Numbered from the stretch's first letter, positions 7,112 through 15,816 are shown. The stretch: DNA of 24,892 nt from Streptobacillus canis (GCF_009733925.1 NZ_WOEI01000025.1:1-24892); one strand, 5' to 3'. A program made the numbers and translations. The notes: generated from the sequence alone by a model not told the origin.

Positions 7112-7139
7112 AGTATACCACAATATTTCTAAGTGTAAA
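7112..7139 (-). promoter_or_regulatory. Promoter of the five-gene AAA+ cassette
   Basis: TTTACA (7134-7139) and TATACT (7112-7117) on the minus strand, 16-bp spacer, each 5/6 to sigma-70 consensus. It lies just downstream of the livF terminator and ~35 bp upstream of the ATG at 7077, so the cassette is an independent transcription unit. The leader is short (~28 nt). I see no operator-like palindrome. Confidence 0.7.
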
Positions 7140-7170
7140 TACCTTTTATACATTTTTTTACTTTTTTAAC

Positions 7171-7196
7171 AAAAAACAACACCTTCCAGTGTTGTT
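7171..7196 (-). terminator. Intrinsic terminator after livF
   Basis: An 8-bp perfect stem (7175-7182 with 7189-7196), 6-base loop, then four T on the minus strand. It begins one base after the livF stop codon and separates the transporter operon from the AAA+ cassette. Confidence 0.85.
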
Positions 7197-7197
7197 C

Positions 7198-7908
7198 TTA
7201 TCCCCCTAAATATGCTTTCTTTATTACTGGATTATCAATTAACTCTAAGCCTTTACCTTCAAGTACTATTTCACCTGTTTCTATTACATATGCTCTATCA
7301 GATATCTCAAGTGACATCTTAGCATTTTGTTCAACAAGTAATATAGTTACATTTTCTTCTTTGTTTATTCTTTTTATTATTTCAAAAATCTCTTTTACAA
7401 GTAATGGTGCAAGTCCCATTGAAGGTTCATCTAATAATAAAAGTTTTGGTTTAGACATTAATGCTCTTGCCATAGCAAGCATTTGCTGTTCTCCTCCACT
7501 CATAGTCCCAGATAACTGATTTTTTCTTTCTCTAAGTCTAGGAAAAAGATTAAACATTTTTTCTAAACTTTCTTTTAATTCAGCCTTAGGTCTTGTAAAA
7601 GCTCCCATTTCTAAATTTTCTAAAACTGTAAGTTCTGTAAAAATTCTTCTTCCCTCAGGTACATGAGCCATACCTTTTGATACTAATTTATGCGCTTTTA
7701 CATTAGAAATATTCTCTCCAAATAGTACTATTTCTCCTGATTTCACTTTTAAAAGGTTAGAGATGGCATTAAGAGTTGTACTTTTTCCAGCACCATTAGC
7801 CCCTATAAATGAAACAATTTCTCCTTTATCTATATAAAAAGAGACATCTTTAATTGCATGTATTTTATCATAAAACACATCAATATTATTTACTTCTAAT
7901 ACTTTCAT
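7198..7908 (-). CDS. livF: Branched-chain amino-acid ABC transporter, ATP-binding protein LivF
   Basis: At 236 residues it has the usual LivF length. Walker A GANGAGKS (36-43), signature SGGEQ (137-141), Walker B LLLLDEP (156-162), and the family-typical HVPEGRRIFTELTV stretch where LivF differs from LivG. It powers uptake with LivG at the cytoplasmic face of the LivHM permease. It is last in the operon, one base after livG stops, and a terminator follows immediately. Substrate specificity within Leu/Ile/Val or related amino acids cannot be set from the ATPase. Confidence 0.95.
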   Translation of the reverse strand: MKVLEVNNIDVFYDKIHAIKDVSFYIDKGEIVSFIGANGAGKSTTLNAISNLLKVKSGEIVLFGENISNVKAHKLVSKGMAHVPEGRRIFTELTVLENLEMGAFTRPKAELKESLEKMFNLFPRLRERKNQLSGTMSGGEQQMLAMARALMSKPKLLLLDEPSMGLAPLLVKEIFEIIKRINKEENVTILLVEQNAKMSLEISDRAYVIETGEIVLEGKGLELIDNPVIKKAYLGG

Positions 7909-7909
7909 C

Positions 7910-8668
7910 TTAATCTCCTAAATAAGCTTTAATTACTTCTTTATTATTTTGTATTTCGCTTGGTTTTCCACTTGCAATAACTTCTCCAAAATTTAATACA
8001 TAAATTCTTTCACAAATTCCCATTACAAGTTCCATATCATGTTCAATCAATAATACTGAAATATTAAATTCATTTTTTATTTTTTCTATTATTTTCATTA
8101 ATTCTTGTGTTTCATTAGGATTCATTCCTGCTGCTGGCTCGTCAAGTAGTAATAATTTGGGTGAACACGCAAGTGCTCTTGCGATTTCAAGTTTTCTTTG
8201 ATTACCATAAGATAATGAATCTGCTCTATGTTCAGCTATTTCATCTAATTCAAAAATCTTAAGTATTGATTTTGCTTTTTCTATTGTTTCATATTCATAA
8301 TCTCTAAATTTTTTAGTTCTAAACATAGCATCAATTGTAGAATAATCTTTCTTTTGATCTAGAGATATTCTAATATTATCAAGTACTGTTAGTTGTTTAA
8401 AAAGTCTAATATTTTGAAAAGTTCTAGCCATTCCTAATGCAACTATTTTATGTGTTTTCATAAAAGAAATATTTTCTCCATTTAAGAAAATTTCACCTTC
8501 ACTTGGCTGATAAACTCCTGTAAGCAAGTTAAAAAATGAAGTTTTACCAGCACCATTAGGTCCTATTAAACCAATTAATTCTCCATTATTAATTTCTACA
8601 TTTACTCCTTTAACTGCTGTTAATCCACCAAATCTTAATGTTAAAACTTTAGTCTCTAGTAATTTCAT
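7910..8668 (-). CDS. livG: Branched-chain amino-acid ABC transporter, ATP-binding protein LivG
   Basis: The 252-residue protein has Walker A GPNGAGKT (36-43), the LivG hallmark RTFQNIRLF, an LSYGNQ signature (152-157; Tyr-Gly in place of the usual Gly-Gly is normal in LivG) and Walker B LLLLDEP (172-178). The C-terminal extension ending EVIKAYLGD is typical. The start overlaps the end of livM by 4 bases, showing translational coupling. It pairs with LivF as the motor of the importer. Confidence 0.95.
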   Translation of the reverse strand: MKLLETKVLTLRFGGLTAVKGVNVEINNGELIGLIGPNGAGKTSFFNLLTGVYQPSEGEIFLNGENISFMKTHKIVALGMARTFQNIRLFKQLTVLDNIRISLDQKKDYSTIDAMFRTKKFRDYEYETIEKAKSILKIFELDEIAEHRADSLSYGNQRKLEIARALACSPKLLLLDEPAAGMNPNETQELMKIIEKIKNEFNISVLLIEHDMELVMGICERIYVLNFGEVIASGKPSEIQNNKEVIKAYLGD

Positions 8669-9660
8669 TTTATCACCTTCTGTTTAATATCTTTTAGCCA
8701 TTTTAAGAAAGCAGGTATAGTAAATTCATTTGTTCCTAAAATTCCATCTTTTTTAAATATCATTAAACTAATTAATATTATTGAATAAACTAAAAATCTA
8801 TATTCTGATACTTGTCTTAATACTTCATTTAATAATGTTAAAAATGTTGCTGAAACTACAGCTCCTGTTATACTTCCAAGTCCTCCAAGAACAACCATTA
8901 CTAATATTTCAATTGAAAATACAAAGTTAAATTTGTCTGGAGTTAAACTTCCAAGGTTATGTGCAAATAGTGCTCCTCCAATACCTGCAAAAAAAGCTGA
9001 TAATGTAAATCCATAAACCTTTGCTTTATTAATATTAACTCCCATATTTTCAGCAGCTATCTCATTTTCTCTAATAGATAATAGTTGTCTTCCTTTTTTA
9101 GATATTAATATCATTATCATTAATACTGAAGAAACTATAACTATTAAAAATACATATTTAAAACTAACTATATCAGGTATTCCATTTAATCCTGCAGCTC
9201 CTCCCAAAAATTCAATATTCTGTATAATATATTTAACTATTTCTCCAAATGCCAAAGTAATTATTGCTAAATAGTCTCCTCTTAATCTAAATGTAGTCAT
9301 AGAAACTAATGCTCCAAAAAATCCAGCAATTATTGCTCCAAATACACATACTATTACTAAATGTAATAGTGAAGGCAAGTTATATGAATAAAGATATTTT
9401 GAAAATATTGCCGAAGAATATGCACCTATAGATATAAATCCAGCATGTCCTAAGTTTAATTCTCCCATTACTCCTGTTGTAATATTTATACTTAATGCAA
9501 ATAAGATATATATTAATACATTAATATATATACTTGCTTTATAACTAAATATTCCATCACCTATTATAGAATATTCAAGTATTGCATAAGTAAATAACAA
9601 CATTAAAAAACCTATAATATAGTTTTGTTTATTTAATTTTAAAGTATTTTTCTTTTCCAT
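8665..9660 (-). CDS. livM: Branched-chain amino-acid ABC transporter permease LivM
   Basis: The frame is open to 9699, but ATG 9660 (MEKKNTLKLNKQN) has AAGG six bases upstream and begins one base after the livH stop, so I take 331 residues. The protein has about nine hydrophobic segments and the LivM cytoplasmic loop (SIRENEIAAENMGVN, then KAKVYGFTLSAFFAGIGGAL), where the transporter contacts its ATPases. The ALSINITTGVMGELNLGHAG stretch is the conserved N-terminal permease motif. It forms the membrane channel with LivH. Confidence 0.94.
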   Translation of the reverse strand: MEKKNTLKLNKQNYIIGFLMLLFTYAILEYSIIGDGIFSYKASIYINVLIYILFALSINITTGVMGELNLGHAGFISIGAYSSAIFSKYLYSYNLPSLLHLVIVCVFGAIIAGFFGALVSMTTFRLRGDYLAIITLAFGEIVKYIIQNIEFLGGAAGLNGIPDIVSFKYVFLIVIVSSVLMIMILISKKGRQLLSIRENEIAAENMGVNINKAKVYGFTLSAFFAGIGGALFAHNLGSLTPDKFNFVFSIEILVMVVLGGLGSITGAVVSATFLTLLNEVLRQVSEYRFLVYSIILISLMIFKKDGILGTNEFTIPAFLKWLKDIKQKVIK

Positions 9661-9661
9661 A

Positions 9662-10558
9662 TTATACCTTTTCCTTTCTATTCTTACCAAATAATCCATT
9701 AGGTTTGAATAATAGGATAATGATTAATAGTATAAATACTATAGGATTAGCCCATGTAGATGAGATATATCCTTTAACATATGTTTCAAGTAATCCCATT
9801 ACATAACCACCAACCATAGCTCCAGGTATATTTCCTATACCTCCAAATACTGCAGCTATGAATGCTTTAAGTCCAGGAAGTAATCCCATATATGGATCTA
9901 TTCTTGGATAAGTTAGAGCATACATTACTCCTCCTAATGCACCAAGTGCAGAACCTATAGCAAATGTAAGTGAAATAGTAAAATCTGTATCTATTCCCAT
10001 TAATTTTGCTGCTGAAATATCTTGTGATACTGCTCTAGTTGCTTTACCTAAGTTAGTATATTTTATAAATACGTGTAATAATAACATGCATAATAAAGTA
10101 ACTGTTATTACAAAGAAACTTAAATTACTTACACTAATTCCTAGTATAGTAATATATTCTGAACTTGATAAATATGTTGGTATAAATTCAGATTTTATAA
10201 TTTTAGGAGCTGCTCCAAAATATATTAAAGCCAAACTTTCAAGTAAAAAACTTAACCCTATTGCTGTTATTAATACATTCATACGTGATGCATCTCTTAA
10301 AGGTCTATACGCTAATCTTTCCATTATTATTCCTAAAATAGCACAAAAAACTATTGATATAACTAAAGCAGTTGTTAATCCAAATCCTCTATTAACTGCC
10401 ATAAAACTAATATATGCACCTATCATAAGTATATCCCCATGAGCAAAGTTAATCAACTTAACTATTCCATAAACCATGGTATAACCTAGTGCTATCAATG
10501 CATAAATACTACCTGTTTGTAGTCCATTTATCGTTTGATCTATTAAATTTTTAAACAT
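9662..10558 (-). CDS. livH: Branched-chain amino-acid ABC transporter permease LivH
   Basis: This 298-residue integral membrane protein opens with the family pattern GLQTGSIYALIALGYTMVYG then LINFAHGDILMIGAY, and carries the LivH coupling loop (RAVSQDISAAKLMGID) near 180-196. The C-terminal KPNGLFGK motif is typical. AAGGAG lies about five bases before ATG 10558, directly after the T-run of the livJ-livH terminator, so translation can start only on transcripts that read through. Confidence 0.95.
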   Translation of the reverse strand: MFKNLIDQTINGLQTGSIYALIALGYTMVYGIVKLINFAHGDILMIGAYISFMAVNRGFGLTTALVISIVFCAILGIIMERLAYRPLRDASRMNVLITAIGLSFLLESLALIYFGAAPKIIKSEFIPTYLSSSEYITILGISVSNLSFFVITVTLLCMLLLHVFIKYTNLGKATRAVSQDISAAKLMGIDTDFTISLTFAIGSALGALGGVMYALTYPRIDPYMGLLPGLKAFIAAVFGGIGNIPGAMVGGYVMGLLETYVKGYISSTWANPIVFILLIIILLFKPNGLFGKNRKEKV

Positions 10559-10569
10559 CTTTTCTCCTT

Positions 10570-10596
10570 AAAAAATTGTGCTCCTAGGAGCACAAT
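10570..10596 (-). terminator. Intercistronic terminator/attenuator between livJ and livH
   Basis: A perfect 22-bp palindrome (10575-10596; ATTGTGCTCCT and its complement) is followed by T on the minus strand (10570-10575). It begins two bases after the livJ stop, and the livH ribosome binding site comes right after the T-run. A leaky terminator here would give more binding protein than permease, a common arrangement in ABC importers. Confidence 0.85.
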
Positions 10597-10597
10597 C

Positions 10598-11725
10598 TTA
10601 AAATTTTTCTTTTAATACTAATTTACCATTTTCTATTGTTAAGAAAGATACAACTTTCTTAGGATTTCTATTTGCATCAAATTCTAATTTTCCTGTAACT
10701 AATTCTACATTTACTTTATTTAATGCCTCTTTCACTGCTTCGTGATTTTTAACATCTTCAACTGATTTTAATGCTTCTACAAGAATTGTAGCTGCATCAT
10801 ATCCTAAAGATGTAAATAAATTAGGCTCCTTACCATATTTCTCTTTAAATTTAGAAACAAATGCTGTATTTAATTCAGAACTATCATTAATATCAAATTG
10901 ACTTGTAAATATTGCTCCTTCAGCAACATCAACGAAATCTGTTTGTATTCCATCCCATCCATCAGCTCCAAAGAATTTAATATCTAATCCTAATTCTTTT
11001 GCTTGAGAAAGTATTAATCCAACAGTGTTATAATAATCTGGTACTAAAACTGCATCAAATCCTGAATTTTTAATATTTGTTAATAATGATTTGAAATCTT
11101 TATCATCTTTAGTATATTTTTGCTCTTCAAATTTTAAATTAACTTCACTTGCAACTTCTTTAAATCTATTAGCAACACCAACTGAATAATCACTAGATGT
11201 ATTAGTTAATAAGGCTACATTTGCAAATCCTGATTTTTGAATATATTTAGCTAAAACTTCTCCTTGGAAAGGATCTGTAAATGTTGCTCTAAATACATAA
11301 TCTTTATTTTCTGTAATGTCAAATCTTGTCCCTGCAGGTGTAATCATAGGAATTTTTGCTTTTTGTGCAATTTCTGCAATAGCAAATGTATTTGCTGATA
11401 TAGCTTCCCCTAAAATTGCATCAACATTATCAACAGATATCATCTTCTTAATTATATTTACTGCTTCTTGTAAATCACCTTTAGTATCTTCAACTACTAA
11501 TTCTACTTTCTTACCATTAATTCCGCCTTCATTATTTATTTGATCAATTTTAAATTCAATTCCTTCTTTTATTGCAACTCCATATTGAGATATATCTCCA
11601 GTTAAAGGTTCAGGAACACCAATTTTAATAATAGACTCAGCTCCTCCTTTCACATCAACTTCTGCTTTATTACCACAACTAAACAACATGAAAAGTGTTA
11701 AAACTGATAATATTACTTTTTTCAT
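10598..11725 (-). CDS. livJ: Branched-chain amino-acid ABC transporter substrate-binding lipoprotein (LivJ/LivK family)
   Basis: I start at ATG 11725 because AGGAGG lies eight bases upstream and the product then begins with a clean lipoprotein signal (MKKVILSVLTLFMLFSC, Cys17 as the acylated residue); the longer frame adds MKEESV only. The mature part is a type-I periplasmic binding fold (Peripla_BP_6): IKIGVPEPLTGDISQYG, AILGEAISANTFAIAEIAQK and FTSLGYDAATILVEALK are characteristic. 375 residues is normal. It is the first and probably most highly expressed gene of livJHMGF, anchored in the membrane and capturing amino acid for LivHM. The exact ligand is not deducible. Confidence 0.94.
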   Translation of the reverse strand: MKKVILSVLTLFMLFSCGNKAEVDVKGGAESIIKIGVPEPLTGDISQYGVAIKEGIEFKIDQINNEGGINGKKVELVVEDTKGDLQEAVNIIKKMISVDNVDAILGEAISANTFAIAEIAQKAKIPMITPAGTRFDITENKDYVFRATFTDPFQGEVLAKYIQKSGFANVALLTNTSSDYSVGVANRFKEVASEVNLKFEEQKYTKDDKDFKSLLTNIKNSGFDAVLVPDYYNTVGLILSQAKELGLDIKFFGADGWDGIQTDFVDVAEGAIFTSQFDINDSSELNTAFVSKFKEKYGKEPNLFTSLGYDAATILVEALKSVEDVKNHEAVKEALNKVNVELVTGKLEFDANRNPKKVVSFLTIENGKLVLKEKF

Positions 11726-11757
11726 TACTGATTCCTCCTTCATTTTTTAATAAAATT

Positions 11758-11786
11758 ATTATATCATATTATTAATAATATGCCAA
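11758..11786 (-). promoter_or_regulatory. livJ promoter containing an 18-bp palindrome
   Basis: TTGGCA (11781-11786), 17-bp spacer and consensus TATAAT (11758-11763) on the minus strand, with a start near 11751. A perfect 18-bp palindrome (11765-11782, CATATTATT and its complement) fills the spacer and touches the -35. This is a natural repressor-operator position, though the sequence is AT-only inside and could be coincidental. Confidence 0.75.
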
Positions 11787-11813
11787 ATATATATATTTAA
11801 TAGTAAATATAAA

Positions 11814-11835
11814 TTTGATAAATGCATTTATCAAA
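11814..11835. promoter_or_regulatory. 22-bp perfect palindrome upstream of livJ promoter
   Basis: TTTGATAAATG followed by its exact complement, centred 28 bp... upstream of the -35 region (centre at 11824/11825) and overlapping the T-run of the preceding terminator. It could be an activator/repressor site for the liv operon or a secondary hairpin assisting termination. No T-run follows it on the minus strand, so an operator is slightly favoured. Confidence 0.4.
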
Positions 11836-11860
11836 AAAAAACAAGGCTTAAGCCTTGTTT
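11831..11860 (-). terminator. Intrinsic terminator of the asnS-to-gloB gene run
   Basis: An 11-bp perfect stem (11839-11849 with 11850-11860, AAACAAGGCTT arm) overlaps the last bases of the hydrolase stop codon and continues into eight T on the minus strand (11833-11840). It is the first strong terminator after the tRNA-Asn terminator 12.8 kb upstream. Confidence 0.9.
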
Positions 11861-12485
11861 AATATCCTGCATAATAAAATGCATATTCTTTTCCCACAGT
11901 AGTATCTTCACCATGACCAGGATATATTACTGTTTCTTTTTCTAATTTTAATATTTTACCTATAGACTTCCACATATCTTCAGAACTACCAGTAGGTAAA
12001 TCTATTCTTCCATAACTATTTTTAAACATAGTATCTCCAGAAATTAATATTTTTTCTTCTGGATTATGGAAACAAATTCCACCACTAGTATGTCCTGGCG
12101 TGTGTATAATTTCAAATTTATCTACATTATCTCCCTCTTTTAGGGTTTTAATATTAGCTTTTTCTAAAGAAGGGGTTAGATAACTTTGATTAGTTTGTGC
12201 CCATAAAAGCAATGATAATTTATCATTAAATAAAAATTCTTTTTCTGTTTCATAAATATATACATCAACATTTTTGTATTCTAATATTTTAGGCAAACCT
12301 AAAATATGATCAAAATGTCCATGAGTTAAAAGTATAGCAGTTAAATTTAAATTATTTTCCTTAATATAGCTTAAAACTCTATCCATATCTTTTGAACCAG
12401 GATCTACAATATATGTATTATTTCCACTTCTAATTACATATGTATTACTTGTATAATCATAATTTTCAAATCTTATTACTTCCAT
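11859..12485 (-). CDS. MBL-fold hydrolase, glyoxalase-II-like (GloB/YcbL type)
   Basis: The 208-residue protein has the full metallo-beta-lactamase metal set: THGHFDH (54-60; H55, H57, D59, H60), H132 (HTPGHTSGG), D151 (SGDTMF) and H191 (YPGHGEDTT). The GDTMFKNSYGRIDLPTG stretch is typical of the compact YcbL/GloB-like hydrolases of about 210 residues that lack the C-terminal glutathione-binding domain of true glyoxalase II. It probably cleaves a thioester in the cytoplasm; the substrate is uncertain. It is the last gene of the long run, 9 bases after mscS. Confidence 0.88.
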   Translation of the reverse strand: MEVIRFENYDYTSNTYVIRSGNNTYIVDPGSKDMDRVLSYIKENNLNLTAILLTHGHFDHILGLPKILEYKNVDVYIYETEKEFLFNDKLSLLLWAQTNQSYLTPSLEKANIKTLKEGDNVDKFEIIHTPGHTSGGICFHNPEEKILISGDTMFKNSYGRIDLPTGSSEDMWKSIGKILKLEKETVIYPGHGEDTTVGKEYAFYYAGY

Positions 12486-12494
12486 AATAACCTC

Positions 12495-13334
12495 TTATTT
12501 ATCTTTAATATGTATATCTAATTGATTAAATGGTATTGAAATACCTTCTTCATCAAATCTTTTCTTAACTTGTTCTAGAATATAGAATTTAGTTATCATA
12601 TAGTTTTCAGGTAAAACATATACATTAGTTACAAAATTAATTGATGAAGCTGCAAGTTCGCCAAGACCTATAATAGGACTATCATCCTTACCTTTTAATA
12701 CATATTCACAATCATTTACTATTTGTACTAATATTTCTTTTACTTTTGCTAAATCAGAACCATAATCTACACCTATTATTAAATCAAGTCTTCTTCTATT
12801 TTGTGCTGTTATATTCTTTATTTCATTTGTTATTAAAAGCCCGTTAGGTACTATTACAGTTTCATTTTGAAAATTTACAAGTCTTGTATAAAATATTTCT
12901 ATTTTTCTAACTGTTCCTATATATTGGTCATATTGTATTATATCTCCAACTTTAAAAGGTTTAAATACTAAAACTATTATTCCTCCAAATATATTTTGTA
13001 TTATTTCTTTAAAAGCAAATCCTACTACTACTGACATAGCCCCAATAATTGCAAATACTGATGTAAAATTAAACCCAAGTAACCCTATAATCACATATAT
13101 TAAACATATGTGTATACAGACTTTTAAGAAAGACTTCAAGAAACTTCTAAGGCCCTTATCATTCATTTTAGAAAAAAGTATTCTATCTAATATTTTAATG
13201 ATTAAATTTGATATTTTTCTATAAAAGATTATTATTATCAATCCCACTAAGAATTGTAAAAAATGTGTTTCTAACCATTTTAATAAGAAAGATATATCAA
13301 ATAGTTTCTTTAAATATATACTTACATTTACCAT
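12495..13334 (-). CDS. mscS: Small-conductance mechanosensitive channel, MscS family
   Basis: The 279 residues contain three N-terminal hydrophobic segments (~19-41, ~68-88, ~90-122). The third is the pore helix, with the Gly/Ala pattern SVFAIIGAMSVVVGFAFKEI. The beta domain follows (PFKVGDIIQYDQYIGTVRKI, then VIVPNGLLITNEIKN), with the conserved PN motif, and an alpha/beta C-terminal cage domain to the end. It opens under membrane tension to release solutes on hypo-osmotic shock. ATG 13334 has AGGAGG upstream, 17 bases after the flavoprotein gene. Confidence 0.93.
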   Translation of the reverse strand: MVNVSIYLKKLFDISFLLKWLETHFLQFLVGLIIIIFYRKISNLIIKILDRILFSKMNDKGLRSFLKSFLKVCIHICLIYVIIGLLGFNFTSVFAIIGAMSVVVGFAFKEIIQNIFGGIIVLVFKPFKVGDIIQYDQYIGTVRKIEIFYTRLVNFQNETVIVPNGLLITNEIKNITAQNRRRLDLIIGVDYGSDLAKVKEILVQIVNDCEYVLKGKDDSPIIGLGELAASSINFVTNVYVLPENYMITKFYILEQVKKRFDEEGISIPFNQLDIHIKDK

Positions 13335-13351
13335 TAATTTATCCTCCTACA

Positions 13352-14704
13352 TTATTTTAATAAATCATTTAATCCCTCAGTAAATACAGGGTGAGCATAG
13401 ATTAAATCTCTTAAAACTTGATACTTGATTTTTTGATCTATAGCAAGTGCTAATAAATTAATAGTTTCATGTGCTTTATAATTTATCATAAATGCACCAA
13501 TAATTTCATCATTTTCATTGATTAAAACTTTAGAAAACCCATCTGTTTCACCTATTACATGTGCTTTAGGAATAGAAGTTGTTGGAAGTTTTTTTACTAT
13601 AAAATTAATTCCTAATTCTTTAGCTTGTTTTTCACTTAATCCTACTTGTGCATAACTTGGATCAATAAATAAGACTTTAGGTACATTTCTTCCATCTTTA
13701 AGACTTCTACCATTTTCACCTAATAATCTTGGTAAAACTATTCTACTATCATCTAATGAAACAGATGTAAACATTTCTCCGCCTTTTACATCTCCAACTG
13801 CATATATATTAGGAACTGTAGTTTCTAAATATTCATTTACAATTATTTCTCCTCTTTCAGCAACTTTAATATCAGTATTTTCTAAACCTAATCCTTCTGT
13901 ATTTGGTACTCTACCAATCGATACTAAAATATTATCAAAAATTTCTGTTTTAATTTCACCATTTTTTTCAAATTTTACTTCTATCTTATCATTTATTTCA
14001 TTAAATTCTAAAACCTTAGATTCAAATATAAAATTTAATCCTTGTTCCATTAATATATTTAATATTGTTTCAGATACATCATCATCTTCCCTAGGCATAA
14101 ACTTATCTCCACCTTCAAAGACAGTTACTATAGAACCAAAATTATTGAAATAACTTGCAAATTCAAGACCTATGAATCCTCCACCTATTATAGCTAATTT
14201 TTCTGGTAATACTTCAAGTTCTAAAGCACTATCACTAGTTAATACCTTATTACTTTCTATACCTTTAATATTAGGAATTCTTGTTTTAGAACCTGTATTT
14301 ATAACAATATTTTTGGCCTTAATTATTTCTCCATTAACCATTACTTCATTATTAGAAATAAATTTAGCTTCTCCATTATATATATCAACATTATCATTAT
14401 TATTTAGCAAATTAAAATTAGCTGTATTTAATTTTTTAACCATCTTTCTTTTTTCTGTTAATGAATTCTGATATATTATATTATCAAAATCATAATCTCT
14501 ATCTACACCTAACGCACCTATTTCAACTAAAATTTTAGATCTATGAACCATAGCTTTAGTTGGAAGACATCCAATATTTATACATGTACCTCCATACATT
14601 TTAGCTTCTCTTTCTACTATCGCTACTTTTTTCCCCATTTTAGCAAAGGTTCCTGCTAAGGTTTTTCCACCTTTTCCCCATCCTATCACTAATAAATCAT
14701 ACAT
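13352..14704 (-). CDS. RclA-like FAD/NAD(P) disulfide oxidoreductase
   Basis: This 450-residue class-I pyridine nucleotide-disulfide oxidoreductase has an FAD site GWGKGG (8-13), a redox disulfide C41-x4-C46 (GGTCINIGCLPTK), a second nucleotide fold (IIGGGFIGLEFASYF, ~172-186), a YAVGDV FAD motif and the C-terminal His438/Glu443 pair (HPVFTE) of the dimer interface. GWGKGGKTLA and MYGGTCINIGCLPTK resemble RclA (YkgC), a copper(II) reductase for reactive chlorine stress, more than lipoamide dehydrogenase. No 2-oxoacid dehydrogenase genes are nearby. Mercuric reductase is less likely, as the N-terminal metal-binding domain and C-terminal Cys pair are absent. A role in thiol/oxidant defence is probable. 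Confidence 0.85.
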   Translation of the reverse strand: MYDLLVIGWGKGGKTLAGTFAKMGKKVAIVEREAKMYGGTCINIGCLPTKAMVHRSKILVEIGALGVDRDYDFDNIIYQNSLTEKRKMVKKLNTANFNLLNNNDNVDIYNGEAKFISNNEVMVNGEIIKAKNIVINTGSKTRIPNIKGIESNKVLTSDSALELEVLPEKLAIIGGGFIGLEFASYFNNFGSIVTVFEGGDKFMPREDDDVSETILNILMEQGLNFIFESKVLEFNEINDKIEVKFEKNGEIKTEIFDNILVSIGRVPNTEGLGLENTDIKVAERGEIIVNEYLETTVPNIYAVGDVKGGEMFTSVSLDDSRIVLPRLLGENGRSLKDGRNVPKVLFIDPSYAQVGLSEKQAKELGINFIVKKLPTTSIPKAHVIGETDGFSKVLINENDEIIGAFMINYKAHETINLLALAIDQKIKYQVLRDLIYAHPVFTEGLNDLLK

Positions 14705-14715
14705 TTTTTTTCCTC

Positions 14716-15816
14716 CTATACATTAAATCTGAAGAACATTACATCTCCATCTTTAACTACATATTCTTTTCCTTCAAGTCTCATTGCACCTTTTTCTTTA
14801 CTTCCTGCCCACCCTTTATATTCAACGAATTTATCATATGCAACAACTTCTGCTCTAATAAATCCTCTTTCAATATCAGAATGTATTTCACTTGCAGCTT
14901 TAGGAGCAAGTGTTCCTTGTTCTATAGTCCATGCTCTAACTTCTTGTTCTCCTGCAGTAAAATATGATATTAATCCAAGTAATTTAAATCCTGCTCTAAT
15001 AAATCTATTTAAGCTAGGTTCTTTTATTCCTAAACTTTCAATAAATTCATTTCTTTCATCTTCATCTTCAATTTCAATTAATTCTGATTCAACTTTTGCT
15101 GAGAAAGAAACACATTCTGCTTTTACACTTTCAGCATATTCTCTTACTTTTCTCATATGTTCATTTTCTGTTCCATTTACTAAATCTTCTTCAGAAATAT
15201 TTAATCCAAACATCATAGGTTTTAATGTTAAGAATTGATATGTTCTTATAGCATTTAATTCTTCTTCACTAAATTCATAAGTTGATAACATTTTATACTC
15301 TTCAAGTACAGTTTTACATTTTTCTAAAGTCTCAACTAAGAATTTTGCATCTTTATTAGTTCTTGCAAGTTTAGCATTTTTAACTATTGCTTTTTCTACA
15401 GTATCTATATCTGCAAGTATTAACTCACTATTAATTATTTCTATATCTCTTATTGGATCTACGCTTCCTTCAACGTGGATGATATTCTCATCTTCAAAAC
15501 ATCTTACTACTTGACATATAGCCTTAGTATTTCTAATGTTACTTAAAAATTGGTTTCCTAAACCTTCTCCTCCTGAAGCTCCTTTAACTAATCCTGCAAT
15601 ATCGACAAATTCTACAGATGCTCCTAATACTCTTTTAGGATTTACAAATTTTGCTATTTCATCTAATCTTTGATCTGGCACTGAAACTATACCTACATTT
15701 GGTTCTATAGTTGCAAATGGATAATTTGCTGCTTCTGCATTCTGAGTTTTTGTTATTGCATTAAATAAAGTTGATTTACCTACATTTGGTAATCCTACTA
15801 TTCCTATTCCTATCAT
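14716..15816 (-). CDS. ychF: Ribosome-binding ATPase YchF (Obg family)
   Basis: At 366 residues it has the standard YchF length. P-loop GLPNVGKS (8-15), G3 DIAG (72-75), and NISE in place of NKxD, the signature that makes YchF/OLA1 prefer ATP over GTP. A coiled-coil insertion sits near 135-200, and the C-terminal TGS domain ends with the usual KEYVVKDGDVMFFRFNV-type sequence. It binds 70S ribosomes and modulates stress responses. ATG 15816 directly abuts the stop codon of the upstream gene. Confidence 0.97.
   Translation of the reverse strand: MIGIGIVGLPNVGKSTLFNAITKTQNAEAANYPFATIEPNVGIVSVPDQRLDEIAKFVNPKRVLGASVEFVDIAGLVKGASGGEGLGNQFLSNIRNTKAICQVVRCFEDENIIHVEGSVDPIRDIEIINSELILADIDTVEKAIVKNAKLARTNKDAKFLVETLEKCKTVLEEYKMLSTYEFSEEELNAIRTYQFLTLKPMMFGLNISEEDLVNGTENEHMRKVREYAESVKAECVSFSAKVESELIEIEDEDERNEFIESLGIKEPSLNRFIRAGFKLLGLISYFTAGEQEVRAWTIEQGTLAPKAASEIHSDIERGFIRAEVVAYDKFVEYKGWAGSKEKGAMRLEGKEYVVKDGDVMFFRFNV

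Noticed and set aside
9661..9699. Longer livM start overlapping livH by 38 bases
   Set aside because: ATG 9660 has a ribosome binding site and abuts the livH stop; the extension (MDYLVRIERKRYN) is not LivM-like.
10086..10442. Plus-strand open frames inside liv, ychF, topA, asnS and other genes
   Set aside because: They are antisense shadows of well-supported minus-strand genes, without ribosome binding sites or recognisable products.
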